From Marinobacter nitratireducens (GTDB lineage: Bacteria; Pseudomonadota; Gammaproteobacteria; Pseudomonadales; Oleiphilaceae), in NCBI RefSeq assembly GCF_000708045.1, contig NZ_ANIE01000009.1, positions 248,001 through 312,000 of the forward strand: DNA of 64,000 nucleotides. The letters are read 5' to 3'. The position numbers were made by a program, and so were the translations under genes. Below are positions 52,363 through 62,608 of this stretch, piece after piece (the first letter of the stretch is position 1; each line of letters opens with the position of its first letter). The notes under the pieces were generated by a model, which saw nothing but the letters and a program-made list of their open reading frames with translations, made no database searches and was not told where the DNA came from.

Positions 52363-53481
52363 ATGAACCAGACACTGCTTTCTCTGCGAGCACTATCCAA
52401 ACAGTTTGATGGCAAATCCGTTCTGGATTCGCTGGATCTCGATATCTATGACGGCGAGTTCCTGACCTTGTTGGGACCGTCCGGGTGCGGGAAGACCACG
52501 CTGCTGCGGCTGATGGCGGGGTTTGAACACCCCGATAAAGGGTCGATCACACTGGCCGGTGACGATCTGACGAATACGGCACCCGAGCATCGCCCCCTCA
52601 ATACCGTGTTTCAGAATTACGCGTTGTTCCCGCATATGTCGGTGTTCGACAACGTGGCCTACGGCCTGAAGATGGAGAAACGGCCAAAAGAGGAAATCCG
52701 GCAGCGCGTGGATGAGGCGCTGGCGATGGTGCAGTTGGAAGAGTATGCCGGGCGGAAGCCCCATCAGCTCTCTGGTGGTCAGCAGCAGCGAGTCGCTATT
52801 GCCCGGGCGGTGGTGAAACGGCCGAAGGTGCTGTTACTGGATGAGCCATTATCCGCCCTGGACTACAAACTGCGCCGCACCATGCAGGTGGAGCTGAAGC
52901 GACTCCAGCGGGAGCTGGGGATCACGTTCATCTTTGTGACCCACGACCAGGAAGAAGCGCTTTCCATGTCCGATCGTGTGGTGGTTCTCAAAGAGGGTGT
53001 CATTCAGCAGCTCGGGACGCCGAGGGAAGTTTACGAGCGCCCCGCCAACCTGTTTACCGCCCGCTTTGTGGGCGAAACGAATTTCTTTCCGGGGCGCGTC
53101 GATGGCGCTGACGGTGAAGACACGATTTCCGTGAATGTGCTCGGCCTCAAGCGCAGTTTCCGAAAACCGGATTTTCAGGTTGCTGAGGGGCAGGAACTTC
53201 ACGTTCTGCTGCGCCCGGAGGATATACGGGTACTGGCACCGGAGAGTACTGACGGAGTGCCGGGCAAGGTCGTCGAGCGCAACTACAAGGGCAGCACCCT
53301 GGATTCGGTGATTCATCTGGAGGATGGCACCGAAGTTCTGGCTTCCGAGTTTTTTGACGAAGACGATCCGGCGTTTGACTATCGCCTGGGCGAACCGGTG
53401 AGAGTGAGCTGGGTTGATGGCTGGGAGTGGTTGCTGCCCCAGGAAAACGGATTAGCACAGGGCGCCATCGCGGATGCATAA
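52363..53481 (+). CDS. potA: Polyamine ABC transporter ATP-binding protein (system 1)
   Basis: 372 residues. Walker A ([16 protein letters not shown]), ABC signature [15 protein letters not shown], Walker B ([12 protein letters not shown]) and the switch His ([11 protein letters not shown]) are all present; the C-terminal ~130 residues form a TOBE domain (LRPEDIRVL). It energises uptake by the PotBC channel. Overlaps potB by 8 bases, first gene of a potABCD operon. Confidence 0.94.
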   Translation: MNQTLLSLRALSKQFDGKSVLDSLDLDIYDGEFLTLLGPSGCGKTTLLRLMAGFEHPDKGSITLAGDDLTNTAPEHRPLNTVFQNYALFPHMSVFDNVAYGLKMEKRPKEEIRQRVDEALAMVQLEEYAGRKPHQLSGGQQQRVAIARAVVKRPKVLLLDEPLSALDYKLRRTMQVELKRLQRELGITFIFVTHDQEEALSMSDRVVVLKEGVIQQLGTPREVYERPANLFTARFVGETNFFPGRVDGADGEDTISVNVLGLKRSFRKPDFQVAEGQELHVLLRPEDIRVLAPESTDGVPGKVVERNYKGSTLDSVIHLEDGTEVLASEFFDEDDPAFDYRLGEPVRVSWVDGWEWLLPQENGLAQGAIADA

Positions 53482-54331
53482 TCTGATGCAGCAACCGTTC
53501 CGGACGGCGGTGCTGGTGTTGGTCTGGGGCTGGCTGCTGTTCCTGGTGCTGGCCCCGAACCTGCTGGTGGTCGGTGCCAGTGTCATGACCCGCAGCCCCG
53601 GAACCTTCATCTCGCTGCCCCTGACGCTGGATGCCTATCGCCAGCTGTTTGATCCGTTGTATCTGGAGGTCTTCCTGCACTCCCTGTACATGGCGGCGAT
53701 GACCACCATGGTGTGCCTGCTGATCGGCTATCCCTTTGCCTGGTCTCTGTCGAAAATGGGCAAGCAGAGGCAGGTGTTGCTGGTCTTTCTGCTGATCGTG
53801 CCTTTCTGGACCAATTCCCTGGTGCGCACCTATGCGCTGAAACTGATTCTGGCGACGAACGGGCTGCTGAACAGTGCCCTGATGTCACTGGGCTGGATTG
53901 ATGAGCCGATACAGATGCTCTACACCGAAGGGGCGGTCATTGTTGGTCTGGTGTACCTGCTGTTGCCGTTCATGATTCTGCCACTGTATTCGGTCTTCGA
54001 GGATCTCCGTGAGGATCTGCTGCGGGCCTCCCACGATCTGGGGGCGGGGCGCTGGTCCACCTTTATCCACGTGATTGTGCCATTGACCCTGCCGGGCGTA
54101 CTGGCCGGCGTGATGCTCGTGCTGTTGCCGGCAATGGGGCTGTTCTTTGTGCCGGATATTCTCGGTGGCTCCCGCAATCTGCTCGTCGGTAACGTCATCA
54201 AGAACCAGTTTCTCGACGCCCGTAACTGGCCGTTCGGCGCCGCTGCCAGTATCGTTCTGACCCTGGCCATGGCCTTTCTCATGTTTGCTCACCGCCTGAG
54301 CAAGCGTCGGATCGGGGAGCACGGTGTATGA
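53474..54331 (+). CDS. potB: Polyamine ABC transporter permease (system 1)
   Basis: 285 residues with six TM helices; the EAA-type loop [21 protein letters not shown] contacts the ATPase. Lies between potA and potC with short overlaps (8 and 4 bases). Confidence 0.93.
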   Translation: MHNLMQQPFRTAVLVLVWGWLLFLVLAPNLLVVGASVMTRSPGTFISLPLTLDAYRQLFDPLYLEVFLHSLYMAAMTTMVCLLIGYPFAWSLSKMGKQRQVLLVFLLIVPFWTNSLVRTYALKLILATNGLLNSALMSLGWIDEPIQMLYTEGAVIVGLVYLLLPFMILPLYSVFEDLREDLLRASHDLGAGRWSTFIHVIVPLTLPGVLAGVMLVLLPAMGLFFVPDILGGSRNLLVGNVIKNQFLDARNWPFGAAASIVLTLAMAFLMFAHRLSKRRIGEHGV

Positions 54332-55098
54332 ACCGCTGGCTGCCCCGGACCTACCTCACCCTGGTGTACCTGCTGCTTTATGTCCCGATTGCGGTGCTGG
54401 TGGTGTTTTCCTTCAATGAATCACGCACGGGCTACGACTGGGGCGGGCTGAGCCTGCGCTGGTACGAAGCCCTGTTTAATAACCGGGCCATGGTCAAGGC
54501 CATGTGGAACTCCTTGTGGCTGGCGCTTTCGGCGGCCACGATCTCCACGCTGATCGGGGCGCTAACCGCGTTGGCTCTGCATCGCTATCGCTTCCGCGGC
54601 AAGCAGGTGCTTAATGGCATGCTGTTTGTAGTGATGATGTCTCCGGAAATTGTCCTGGCGATCTCCTTGCTGGCGTTGTTCCTACTGGTGGGTATGCAGT
54701 TGGGATACGTATCGCTGTTGCTCGCTCACGTGACCTTCTGCCTGCCGTTTGTGGTTATTACGGTGACTGCCCGTTTGAGTGGTTTTGACGAACGACTTCC
54801 CGAGGCGGCTCGGGACCTTGGCGCCAGCGATTTCGTAATGACTCGTACCGTGCTCATTCCGGTCATCATGCCCGCATTGCTGGCGGGCTGGTTGCTGGGG
54901 TTTACACTGTCTCTGGATGACGTGGTGGTGAGTACGTTTGTCAGTGGTCCAAGCTATGAAATCCTGCCTTTGCGGATCTATTCCATGGTCCGGGTGGGGC
55001 TGAAGCCCGAAGTGAATGCCCTGGGCGCGCTGTTACTGGTGTTCTCACTGGTGATGTTGATCTTGTCTCAATGGATACTGTTAAGGAGTCGACGATGA
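54328..55098 (+). CDS. potC: Polyamine ABC transporter permease (system 1)
   Basis: 256 residues, six TM helices. The N-terminal YVPIAVLVVFSFNESRTGYDW and the EAA loop DERLPEAARDLGASDFVMTR are typical of PotC. Its stop overlaps the potD start (ATGA). Confidence 0.93.
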   Translation: MNRWLPRTYLTLVYLLLYVPIAVLVVFSFNESRTGYDWGGLSLRWYEALFNNRAMVKAMWNSLWLALSAATISTLIGALTALALHRYRFRGKQVLNGMLFVVMMSPEIVLAISLLALFLLVGMQLGYVSLLLAHVTFCLPFVVITVTARLSGFDERLPEAARDLGASDFVMTRTVLIPVIMPALLAGWLLGFTLSLDDVVVSTFVSGPSYEILPLRIYSMVRVGLKPEVNALGALLLVFSLVMLILSQWILLRSRR

Positions 55099-56132
55099 AG
55101 AAACTGGCACTGGCCGGCCTGCTTGCTGTGGGCCTGACTGGCTGCAGTTCCGAAGAGCCGCAGGTTCTGAACCTGTATAACTGGTCCGAGTACATGCCGC
55201 AGGAGGTGCTCGACCGGTTCACGGAGGAAACCGGTATCCAGGTGGTCTACACCACTTACGACAGCAACGAGGCTATGTATGCGCGCCTCAAACTGCTGGA
55301 TGACAGCGCGGCTTACGATCTCGCCGTCCCGTCTACCTATTACGTCAGCAAGATGCGCCAGGAAGATCTGCTGATGCCCATTGACCGCGCCAAGATCGAG
55401 GGCTTTGACCAACTGGATCCGGACCTGGTGAACCTGGATATCGACCGGGATAACCAGTACAGCGTGCCCTACCTGTGGGGCACCACCGGGCTGGCAGTAG
55501 ACACCGCTGATGTTGAGGGCGAGGTGACCGCCTGGGCAGATCTCTGGGATGACCGCTTTGACGGCCGTGTCATGCTGACCAACGACATGCGGGAGGTATT
55601 CCACGTGGGCCTGCGGGTGCTGGGATATTCCGGAAACAGCACCAACCCGGAGGAAATCGAGCAGGCCTATGAAAAATTGCAGGAGCTGATGCCGTCGGTT
55701 CGCACCTTTAACTCCGATGCGCCGCGGATGCCCTACCTGGAAGGCGAGACGGACGTTGGCATGATCTGGAACGGCGAGGCCGTGATGGGGCGGGACACGT
55801 TGCCAACGCTGGAGTATGTCTATCCGGAAGAAGGCATCATCGCGTGGCTGGACAGCTTCGTGATTCCGAAAAATGCCAAGAATCCGGACGCGGCTCACAA
55901 GTTCATCAGCTTCGTACTCAAACCAGAGATTTCTGCGCTGATCAGCGAAGAAATCGGTTACGCCACGCCGAATCTGGCCGCTCGCGAATTGCTGGATGAC
56001 GCCGTTGCCAGCGACCGGGCGAGTTATCCGACACCGGAGGATATGGTCAACGCCGAGTTCCAGACCGACATTGGCGATGACGCGTTGCAGGTGTATGCGA
56101 AATACTGGGAAATGCTGAAGTCGGGCCAGTAA
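55095..56132 (+). CDS. potD: Polyamine-binding periplasmic lipoprotein (system 1)
   Basis: 345 residues. The start is the ATG at 55095 overlapping the potC stop; an upstream in-frame ATG at 55071 lies inside potC. A lipobox (AVGLTGC) makes it a lipoprotein, unlike soluble E. coli PotD. The mature protein begins LNLYNWSEYMPQEVLDRF and has the PotD-type VPYLWGTTGLAVDT and MIWNGEAVMG ligand segments. A terminator follows 30 bases after the stop. Confidence 0.94.
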   Translation: MKKLALAGLLAVGLTGCSSEEPQVLNLYNWSEYMPQEVLDRFTEETGIQVVYTTYDSNEAMYARLKLLDDSAAYDLAVPSTYYVSKMRQEDLLMPIDRAKIEGFDQLDPDLVNLDIDRDNQYSVPYLWGTTGLAVDTADVEGEVTAWADLWDDRFDGRVMLTNDMREVFHVGLRVLGYSGNSTNPEEIEQAYEKLQELMPSVRTFNSDAPRMPYLEGETDVGMIWNGEAVMGRDTLPTLEYVYPEEGIIAWLDSFVIPKNAKNPDAAHKFISFVLKPEISALISEEIGYATPNLAARELLDDAVASDRASYPTPEDMVNAEFQTDIGDDALQVYAKYWEMLKSGQ

Positions 56133-56161
56133 TGACGGCGTATTGAATAAGCAGACCCAGA

Positions 56162-56190
56162 AAACGGAGGCCTCGGTCTCCGTTTTTTTT
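56162..56190 (+). terminator. Rho-independent terminator after potD
   Basis: AAACGGAG (56162-56169) pairs with CTCCGTTT (56178-56185) over an 8-base loop and is followed by further T residues. Confidence 0.92.
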
Positions 56191-56299
56191 GGCTCCAGGT
56201 TTCACATAACTGAAATACTTGGTCTATACCTTCCTGATAATAAATGGTTAGCAAACTCCCGAACCCGGAATTTTCACTCTCCATAGTCAAGGAAGCGTT

Positions 56300-57385
56300 A
56301 TGAAAAGGTTGGATCGCAAGACACGGAAACATGCACTGATGTTGTCGCTCGCCCTGGTCACTGGCGGGTTTGCCGGTGGGGCCATGGCGGAAGAGCTACG
56401 CCTGATAACGTGGGGAGGGTATGCGCCCGACGACGTGGTGGCGCAGTTTGAGAAGGAAACCGGGATCGATGTGAAGGTCACCCTGTCGAATAATGAAGAC
56501 ATGATTTCCAAGCTGCGAGCCACCGGCGGTGCCGGTTTTGATCTGGCCCAGCCAAGTCAGGACCGTATCGTGGGTGTCCAGCGTCAGTTCAATATATACA
56601 AGCCCATCGACTTCAGCCGGGTGAACACAGAGCAACTGCAGCCATCCATGGTCAAGGCCACCAAAGACTCCACCGAGTTGAGTGGCAAGCATTATGGTGT
56701 GCCGGCGGTATGGGGAACCAGTGGTCTTATCGTTCACAACTCTGTCGCAGACAGCGTCAAGGACTACACCGACCTGTGTGATCCGGCGGTGGCCGGTGAG
56801 GTGAGTTATCGCCTCAAGCGTCCGACCCTGATTGGCTTCGGGTTTGCGCTGGGGCTGGACCCATTCTCAGCCTACAACGATCGTGATCGATATGATTCCA
56901 TCCTGGCGCAGGTTGAGGACAAGCTGATTGACTGTAAAGCGAATGTGAAAACCTACTGGACCGGCGGTGATCAGTTGCTGGCGCTGCTGCGCACCGGTGA
57001 GGTAAAGGCAGCGATGGCCTGGGATGCCGGCGGGTGGAAACTGAACGCCGAAAATCCGGAGATCCGGTTTGTGGCCCCTGAATCGGGAGCGCTGGGATGG
57101 ATCGATACCTTCGCGATCCCCCGTCGGAGCGAGAACGAAGAAGCCGCGTACAAGTGGATCAATTTCGTGATGCAGCCGGAGATCGCCGCCAAGATCACCA
57201 ATGCCTCCGGGAATTTTACCGCATCGAAAGGCGCAGACGAGTTCGTTCGTGCTGAACTGGCCGATGCCTACCGGGCCAGTTTCAACGACGAGGCCATCAA
57301 CAACATCAAATGGTATCCACCGGTACCTCCGGGGCTGGAAACCGTCGAAGGCCAGGTGCTTGATCGGGTCCAGGCAGCCAACTGA
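56300..57385 (+). CDS. potF: Polyamine/putrescine-binding periplasmic protein (system 2)
   Basis: 361 residues with a cleavable signal (ALVTGGFAGGAMAEE). It begins LRLITWGGYAPDDVVAQFEK and has VPAVWGTSGLIVHNS, in the PotD/PotF family. Unlike system 1 it lacks a lipobox. It has two Cys (DLCDP and LIDCKANV) that could form a disulfide. First gene of a potF-A-B-C order operon; the ATPase starts 5 bases after its stop. The exact ligand (putrescine, spermidine or a related amine) is not decidable. Confidence 0.88.
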   Translation: MKRLDRKTRKHALMLSLALVTGGFAGGAMAEELRLITWGGYAPDDVVAQFEKETGIDVKVTLSNNEDMISKLRATGGAGFDLAQPSQDRIVGVQRQFNIYKPIDFSRVNTEQLQPSMVKATKDSTELSGKHYGVPAVWGTSGLIVHNSVADSVKDYTDLCDPAVAGEVSYRLKRPTLIGFGFALGLDPFSAYNDRDRYDSILAQVEDKLIDCKANVKTYWTGGDQLLALLRTGEVKAAMAWDAGGWKLNAENPEIRFVAPESGALGWIDTFAIPRRSENEEAAYKWINFVMQPEIAAKITNASGNFTASKGADEFVRAELADAYRASFNDEAINNIKWYPPVPPGLETVEGQVLDRVQAAN

Positions 57386-57390
57386 CCCCT

Positions 57391-58482
57391 ATGACATCCC
57401 ACTCTGACCTGTCCTGCACCGGACTGGTCCGCCGCTTTTCCGGGCATACTGCGGTGGACCACGTCTCCCTGGACGTGCCTGCGGGCACGTTCTTCTCGAT
57501 TCTTGGCCCTTCCGGGTGCGGCAAGACGACCTTGTTGCGTCTGCTGGCGGGCTTTGACAAGCCTGATGAGGGCGACATCCACATCCGCGGACAGCGAATG
57601 AATGATGTACCGCCCAACCACCGGCCGGTCAACATGGTGTTCCAGCATCTGGCCCTGTTTCCCACGATGTCGGTGGGTGAGAATATCGGTTACGGGCTGA
57701 AACGCCAGAAAGTTCCTGCCGCCGAGCGGCAGAAGCGCATTGTCCAAGTGCTTGAGCAGGTGGGTCTGCCAGACCTGGCCGGGCGCAACCCGCAACAGTT
57801 GTCGGGTGGTCAGCGACAGCGTGTTGCCCTTGCTCGTTGTCTGGTATTGAAGCCGACACTGTTGCTGCTCGATGAGCCTCTGGGGGCTCTGGATCTGAAG
57901 CTGCGTGAGCAGATGAAGGTGGAGCTGAAACACCTTCAGAAAGCCTTTGGCACGACCTTTGTCTACATTACCCATGATCAGTCAGAAGCGATGGTCATGT
58001 CAGATCAGGTCGCCGTGATGCGAAACGGTCGCTTTGATCAGGTGGCTCCGCCAGAGGTCCTGTATCGGCAACCGGAAACACCCTTCGTTGCCGGGTTCGT
58101 GGGCGACAATAATCGCCTCCGGGGTGATCTTGTGTCGGTGGAGGGGGAACTGGCGGATATTCGCCTTGATGACGGCTCGCGAGTACGAGGACGCATTGCC
58201 TGCGAAGGGCTCGAGCCAGGAAGTCGGGTAGACCTTTTCGTTCGCCCCGAGTCGCTGGTGTTGGCCGGTGAGGCCATCAATCCGGGCTATACCGGTATGG
58301 ATGCGCGAATCAGAACAACACTGTTCGATGGTGCCAACAGCCGTGTAGAAGCAGAAGCAGCGGGCCAGACCGTGTATGCCAGGCTGCCCCAGGATGGTTC
58401 GGCTCCGCGCCTTGGCGAGAACGCGGCGGTTCGGCTGGCCTGGGATCCGATCCTGGCCCGGGTGTTTGAGGCCGCGACCTGA
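57391..58482 (+). CDS. potG: Polyamine ABC transporter ATP-binding protein (system 2)
   Basis: 363 residues with intact Walker A ([16 protein letters not shown]), signature LSGGQRQRVALARCL, Walker B (LLLLDEPLGALD) and switch His (TFVYITHDQSEA), plus a C-terminal TOBE domain (LFVRPESLVLAG). Clearly a paralogue of the system 1 ATPase but divergent. Its TGA shares a base with the next ATG. Confidence 0.92.
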   Translation: MTSHSDLSCTGLVRRFSGHTAVDHVSLDVPAGTFFSILGPSGCGKTTLLRLLAGFDKPDEGDIHIRGQRMNDVPPNHRPVNMVFQHLALFPTMSVGENIGYGLKRQKVPAAERQKRIVQVLEQVGLPDLAGRNPQQLSGGQRQRVALARCLVLKPTLLLLDEPLGALDLKLREQMKVELKHLQKAFGTTFVYITHDQSEAMVMSDQVAVMRNGRFDQVAPPEVLYRQPETPFVAGFVGDNNRLRGDLVSVEGELADIRLDDGSRVRGRIACEGLEPGSRVDLFVRPESLVLAGEAINPGYTGMDARIRTTLFDGANSRVEAEAAGQTVYARLPQDGSAPRLGENAAVRLAWDPILARVFEAAT

Positions 58483-59345
58483 TGATGAAGGATTCCGCCA
58501 GTCGACTGTCCCTGTGGTTGTTGCTCACGCCCTTTCTGCTCTGGATTCTGCTCCTGGTACTGGTGCCTCACCTCCAGATGCTGAGGGTTTCCTTCCAGGT
58601 TCGTGAAAGCTGGGACACGCTGGTCTGGGGCTTTGATCAGTATCAGAACTTCTTTACCGAGTCCTACTATTGGCGAACCTTTGTGCGCACCGGGGTGATG
58701 TCCCTGTTTACCACCTTCCTGACCCTGATTATTGCGTTTCCCATCGCCTGGTATATCGCCCGGCTGGCACGGGGCAGGGCCCGCGGGCTGTTGTTTCTGG
58801 CATGCCTGATACCCTTCTGGGCCAGTGAGCTGGTAAGAACCTATGGCTGGATGATCCTGCTGCGGGAGAGTGGGCTGATCAGTTCCTGGTTGCAGTTGCT
58901 GGGTTTGGCGGATGCGCCGGTGGAGATGCTGTATAACGATGTCGCTGTCATCATCGGCCTGGTCTACAACGGTCTGCTCTTTATGGTGGTGCCGCTGGTG
59001 ACCACCCTCGACGGTATGGATGAAAACCTCGTTGAGGCGGGCTATGACCTTGGAGGAGGGCACCTGACGGTCATGAGGGAGGTGGTTGTCCCCTGGGCCA
59101 TGCCAGGCATTGTCTCCGGCTGTATCGTGGTGTTCATGTTGACCCTGGGCAGCTACCTGACGCCCATTCTGATGGGGGGCAAGGACAGTGCCTGGTTCAC
59201 CCAACAGATCTTTACCCAGTTCATAACCCGCTTCAACTGGGAGCAGGGTGCTGCGCTTGGCGTGTTGTTGTTGTTCCTGTCATCCGTGATCGTCTGGATC
59301 GGACTGCGGCTCTCGGGCCAGTCGCTGCGCAAGGTGATGGGGTAA
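58482..59345 (+). CDS. potH: Polyamine ABC transporter permease (system 2, PotB/PotH-like)
   Basis: 287 residues with six TM helices and the EAA loop MDENLVEAGYDLGGGHLTVM. SFQVRESWDTLVWGFDQYQNF fills the first periplasmic loop. Two ATG codons in tandem begin the gene. The second permease starts 3 bases after its stop. Confidence 0.9.
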   Translation: MMKDSASRLSLWLLLTPFLLWILLLVLVPHLQMLRVSFQVRESWDTLVWGFDQYQNFFTESYYWRTFVRTGVMSLFTTFLTLIIAFPIAWYIARLARGRARGLLFLACLIPFWASELVRTYGWMILLRESGLISSWLQLLGLADAPVEMLYNDVAVIIGLVYNGLLFMVVPLVTTLDGMDENLVEAGYDLGGGHLTVMREVVVPWAMPGIVSGCIVVFMLTLGSYLTPILMGGKDSAWFTQQIFTQFITRFNWEQGAALGVLLLFLSSVIVWIGLRLSGQSLRKVMG

Positions 59346-59348
59346 GCC

Positions 59349-60203
59349 ATGATCCGTTCCGTGCCTCGTTCCCGCTGGTTTGACGCTATTTACCTGCTCT
59401 ATCTGGTGGCCTTCTTTGTTTATCTGGCATTGCCTCTTATCGTGACTGGCGTGTTCGCCTTCAATGACGCGCCTTTCCCCTCGTTGCCATGGAAAGGGTT
59501 TACCCTGGATTGGTACCTGGCCGACGGAACTGGGGGGCGCACCGGGTTGTTCCATGATGACGGTCTGTTGTCCGCGCTCTGGGTCAGTGTCCAGATCGCT
59601 TTCTGGGTAACCCTGGTGAGCGTCTCATTGGGGTGCGTGAATGCGGTGTTGTTTGAGCGCCTGAATTTCCGTGGCAAGGAGCTTCTTTACCTGTTGATGT
59701 TGCTGCCGCTAGTCATACCGGGGGTTATTCTCGGTGTGTCGATCCTGGTTTTTTACAGCGGCATGGCCAATGATGCGTCCCGGCTATGGGGTATAGAGCT
59801 GGATCTGTTTCGGCCGGGAATGACTCTGGTGGTGATGGGGCAGGTCGCCTTTATTGCTACGCTCAGCACCCTGGTGATTGCCGCCAGGTTGCGAAAGTTT
59901 GACCGCCAATTGGAGGAGGCGGCTCTGAATCTCGGTGCTACGCCATTGATGGCGTGGTTTACTGTGACGTTGCCCTGGTTGATGCCGTCAATCTTCGGGG
60001 CCGGCGCCATGGCGTTTCTTATGTCGTTCGAGAACTTCAATACCACGGTGATGCTGACCGGTAGCGACACCCCGTTGACGGTGGCCTTGTTCAACCGCTT
60101 GAGAGAGGGGTCAACCCCGGTTCTTAACGCGGTGGCGCTATTCCTGATGGTGGGGTCTGCGCTGCTGGCCATGGTCGCTATGAGGCGGTCGGATCGGGGC
60201 TGA
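59349..60203 (+). CDS. potI: Polyamine ABC transporter permease (system 2, PotC/PotI-like)
   Basis: 284 residues with six TM helices; EAA loop FDRQLEEAALNLGATPLMAW. It completes the second transporter. No terminator is obvious in the 68 bases before the next gene. Confidence 0.9.
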   Translation: MIRSVPRSRWFDAIYLLYLVAFFVYLALPLIVTGVFAFNDAPFPSLPWKGFTLDWYLADGTGGRTGLFHDDGLLSALWVSVQIAFWVTLVSVSLGCVNAVLFERLNFRGKELLYLLMLLPLVIPGVILGVSILVFYSGMANDASRLWGIELDLFRPGMTLVVMGQVAFIATLSTLVIAARLRKFDRQLEEAALNLGATPLMAWFTVTLPWLMPSIFGAGAMAFLMSFENFNTTVMLTGSDTPLTVALFNRLREGSTPVLNAVALFLMVGSALLAMVAMRRSDRG

Positions 60204-60271
60204 TGGCAACAGAAATCCCGGTAGTTTTGAAAAAATGGTAGCTCAGCTACAACTTCAATGAACTATACTCT

Positions 60272-62608
60272 GTGCGGAGTTCATCTTTATTCTGTCCAGC
60301 TCGTCGGGTAGCGCCAGTGCATCGTGTTTTTCGTACCGTGACGGTTTTCGTCATGCTCTTTCTCGTTCTCCCTTCGCTCGCGCACGGCATGCCGGTGCCG
60401 GTACAGGACGGCTGGGAATACCGATGGGGCGACTCACCGTTTTCCGAGTCGGGCGTGCCAGAGTGGACTCAGACCGCAGAGCCGGAGCGTTGGAGCGCGA
60501 TTGGTTTCCCCTCCAATCCGCCAGGTCGTAAGGGCCGGGAAAATGTCTGGTACCGGGTTGCCCTGCCCGATGGAGAGTTCCAGAGCCCGGTCCTCTACAT
60601 TTACAGCGTCGACATCATCTTCGAGGTCTACCTTGATGGTGACAAGATCTATCACTACGGCACTTTTGATGAGCAGGGTAAAGGACGGTTTGAGGGCTGG
60701 CCCTGGCATGCAATCCCGCTGCCTGAGGGATATGAGAGCAAGACCATCTACTTTCGCGTCTTTTCCGATTACACGGATATCGGGCTATGGGGCGAAGTGT
60801 CGCTCATGGATAAGCCAGAACTGGTGCTGTATGTCCTCGGCAATTCCATGGAATCGTTGGTTGTTGCCGGTTTTTCCTCGCTGATCGCACTGCTGGCGCT
60901 GGTGTTTGCCGCGCTTCAAACCGAGAAGAAATCGTTTTTCAGTATTGCGCTGTTTACCCTGGCCTCCTCGGTCATGCTGGTGTCCGAAAGTCAGGCCAGC
61001 CTGTTGATGTGGTATGAACCGCTGCTCTGGGATTATCTCGCGGCCGGGTCGTACTACATGGTGCCGGTGGCGATGGCGCTATTGCTGGAACAGTGGTTGG
61101 CAAATAACCGGCCCTGGCTAATCAACCTGGTCTGGAAGGTGCACCTGATTTACCTGCTGGGAGCGATAGGGCTGGCCCTGGCTGGAGCCGTGGACCTGTC
61201 TTCGACATTCCCGCCGTTTGATGCGCTCTTCCTGGGCTCGCTGCTGGTGTTTGGCGGAGTGGCTACCCTGCGTTTCCGACACCTACAGCGCGAACAACAG
61301 ATCCTGATGCTGGCTTATGGGGTCTTCAGCCTGTTTCTGATTGCAGATATGGCCGTTGCCCATAGCATTCTGCCCTGGGGCCGGGTGCCTGTGAGTTACG
61401 GCATGCTGCTCTTCTCGATGACCGTGGTTGCTATCTCCCTCTGGCATTACGCCGGTACCCAGCAAGCGCTGAAACGTATGAACCTCTCTCTTGAGCAGAA
61501 GGTGGCAGAACGAACAGCCCGAGCGGAATCCCTGGCCCGTCGTGAGCAGGTACGGGTGAGAATGCTGACGTTCGAGAATGAGAAAAGTCGGATCCTGGGT
61601 GATGTAATCGCCGACCTCCAGGACTGTCTTGGGCTTGGTCAGGCTTTCCTGTTGCTGGCCCGCATGATGCCGGAGTTGTGCAGCCCGCTGCGGGGTGCGT
61701 TCTACCGGCGGGTGTCCGACGACCGATACGAACGAGCATCGGACTGGGGTATCGGCAGCAAGTCCAGAAGCATGCCTCTGGTTCTGGACGCCACGACGGG
61801 CCTGCCTTCGCCGACGCATATGCCCACGCGATTCAGGGCGGACAGGAAAAGCGGTGACGGGGAAGTCACCGATGCCCCCATGTGCTTCTGGATCAATGTT
61901 GAATCGGCTGGCGAAGGGATCGTGACGGAAGGGATTCTTCTGCTTGAGCGCGACAGTGCACTTAACACCGGAGAGGGTGAGTATGGTTCTGCACGGCTCT
62001 TCGCGTCGCTGGAGCAGTCGATACAGCGTGTAGCCATCACGCTCTCCAGTATCGCCTTACGGGAAGAGCTGCAGAAGTTCTCCTATGAAGATGCCTTGAC
62101 CGGTTTGAAAAACCGTCGCTACTTCGACCAGCTTTTCAAGCATGAATGCCTGGTCGCCCAGCGAAAGGAATTGCCCCTGTCACTGCTGGTGCTGGATATC
62201 GATCACTTCAAGCGGTTTAACGACAGCCACGGCCATGAAGCGGGCGATCGGGCGCTGCAACTGGTCGCCTCGGTTCTGCAGTCCCAGTTCCGGGAGAGCG
62301 ACATTGTCTGTCGGTATGGCGGCGAGGAGTTCGTCGTCATCATGCCTGGCGCGCTAATGGCCGATGCCAGAGAGCGAGCAGTGGATTTCTGTGATGCGAT
62401 CCGTGCTGAGAATGTGGTGTACCGCGGCGAAACGCTAGGCCATCTGACCATGTCTGTTGGCATTGCTTCATGGCCGGAGTATGTCGAAGAGCCTTCTCAG
62501 CTCCTGAATTTCGCGGATCAGGCCCTGTACCGGGCGAAGGAACAGGGCCGTGACAGAGTTGAGTATTACAGCGACTCAGACAACCAGCACCGGACACTTG
62601 GCGTTTGA
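60272..62608 (+). CDS. 7TM-DISM diguanylate cyclase
   Basis: 778 residues if the GTG at 60272 is used. A signal-like helix (TVTVFVMLFLVLPSLAHG) precedes a periplasmic beta-rich domain (residues ~35-190), then seven TM helices of the 7TMR-DISM type (~195-395), a coiled linker (LEQKVAERTARAESLARREQ), a GAF-like region, and a GGDEF domain with YGGEEF and an intact RESD inhibitory site. A TATACT at 60264-60269 would place transcription start beyond the GTG, so GTG 60317 or ATG 60353 may be the real start. Expected to make c-di-GMP in response to a periplasmic ligand. Confidence 0.88.
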   Translation: MRSSSLFCPARRVAPVHRVFRTVTVFVMLFLVLPSLAHGMPVPVQDGWEYRWGDSPFSESGVPEWTQTAEPERWSAIGFPSNPPGRKGRENVWYRVALPDGEFQSPVLYIYSVDIIFEVYLDGDKIYHYGTFDEQGKGRFEGWPWHAIPLPEGYESKTIYFRVFSDYTDIGLWGEVSLMDKPELVLYVLGNSMESLVVAGFSSLIALLALVFAALQTEKKSFFSIALFTLASSVMLVSESQASLLMWYEPLLWDYLAAGSYYMVPVAMALLLEQWLANNRPWLINLVWKVHLIYLLGAIGLALAGAVDLSSTFPPFDALFLGSLLVFGGVATLRFRHLQREQQILMLAYGVFSLFLIADMAVAHSILPWGRVPVSYGMLLFSMTVVAISLWHYAGTQQALKRMNLSLEQKVAERTARAESLARREQVRVRMLTFENEKSRILGDVIADLQDCLGLGQAFLLLARMMPELCSPLRGAFYRRVSDDRYERASDWGIGSKSRSMPLVLDATTGLPSPTHMPTRFRADRKSGDGEVTDAPMCFWINVESAGEGIVTEGILLLERDSALNTGEGEYGSARLFASLEQSIQRVAITLSSIALREELQKFSYEDALTGLKNRRYFDQLFKHECLVAQRKELPLSLLVLDIDHFKRFNDSHGHEAGDRALQLVASVLQSQFRESDIVCRYGGEEFVVIMPGALMADARERAVDFCDAIRAENVVYRGETLGHLTMSVGIASWPEYVEEPSQLLNFADQALYRAKEQGRDRVEYYSDSDNQHRTLGV

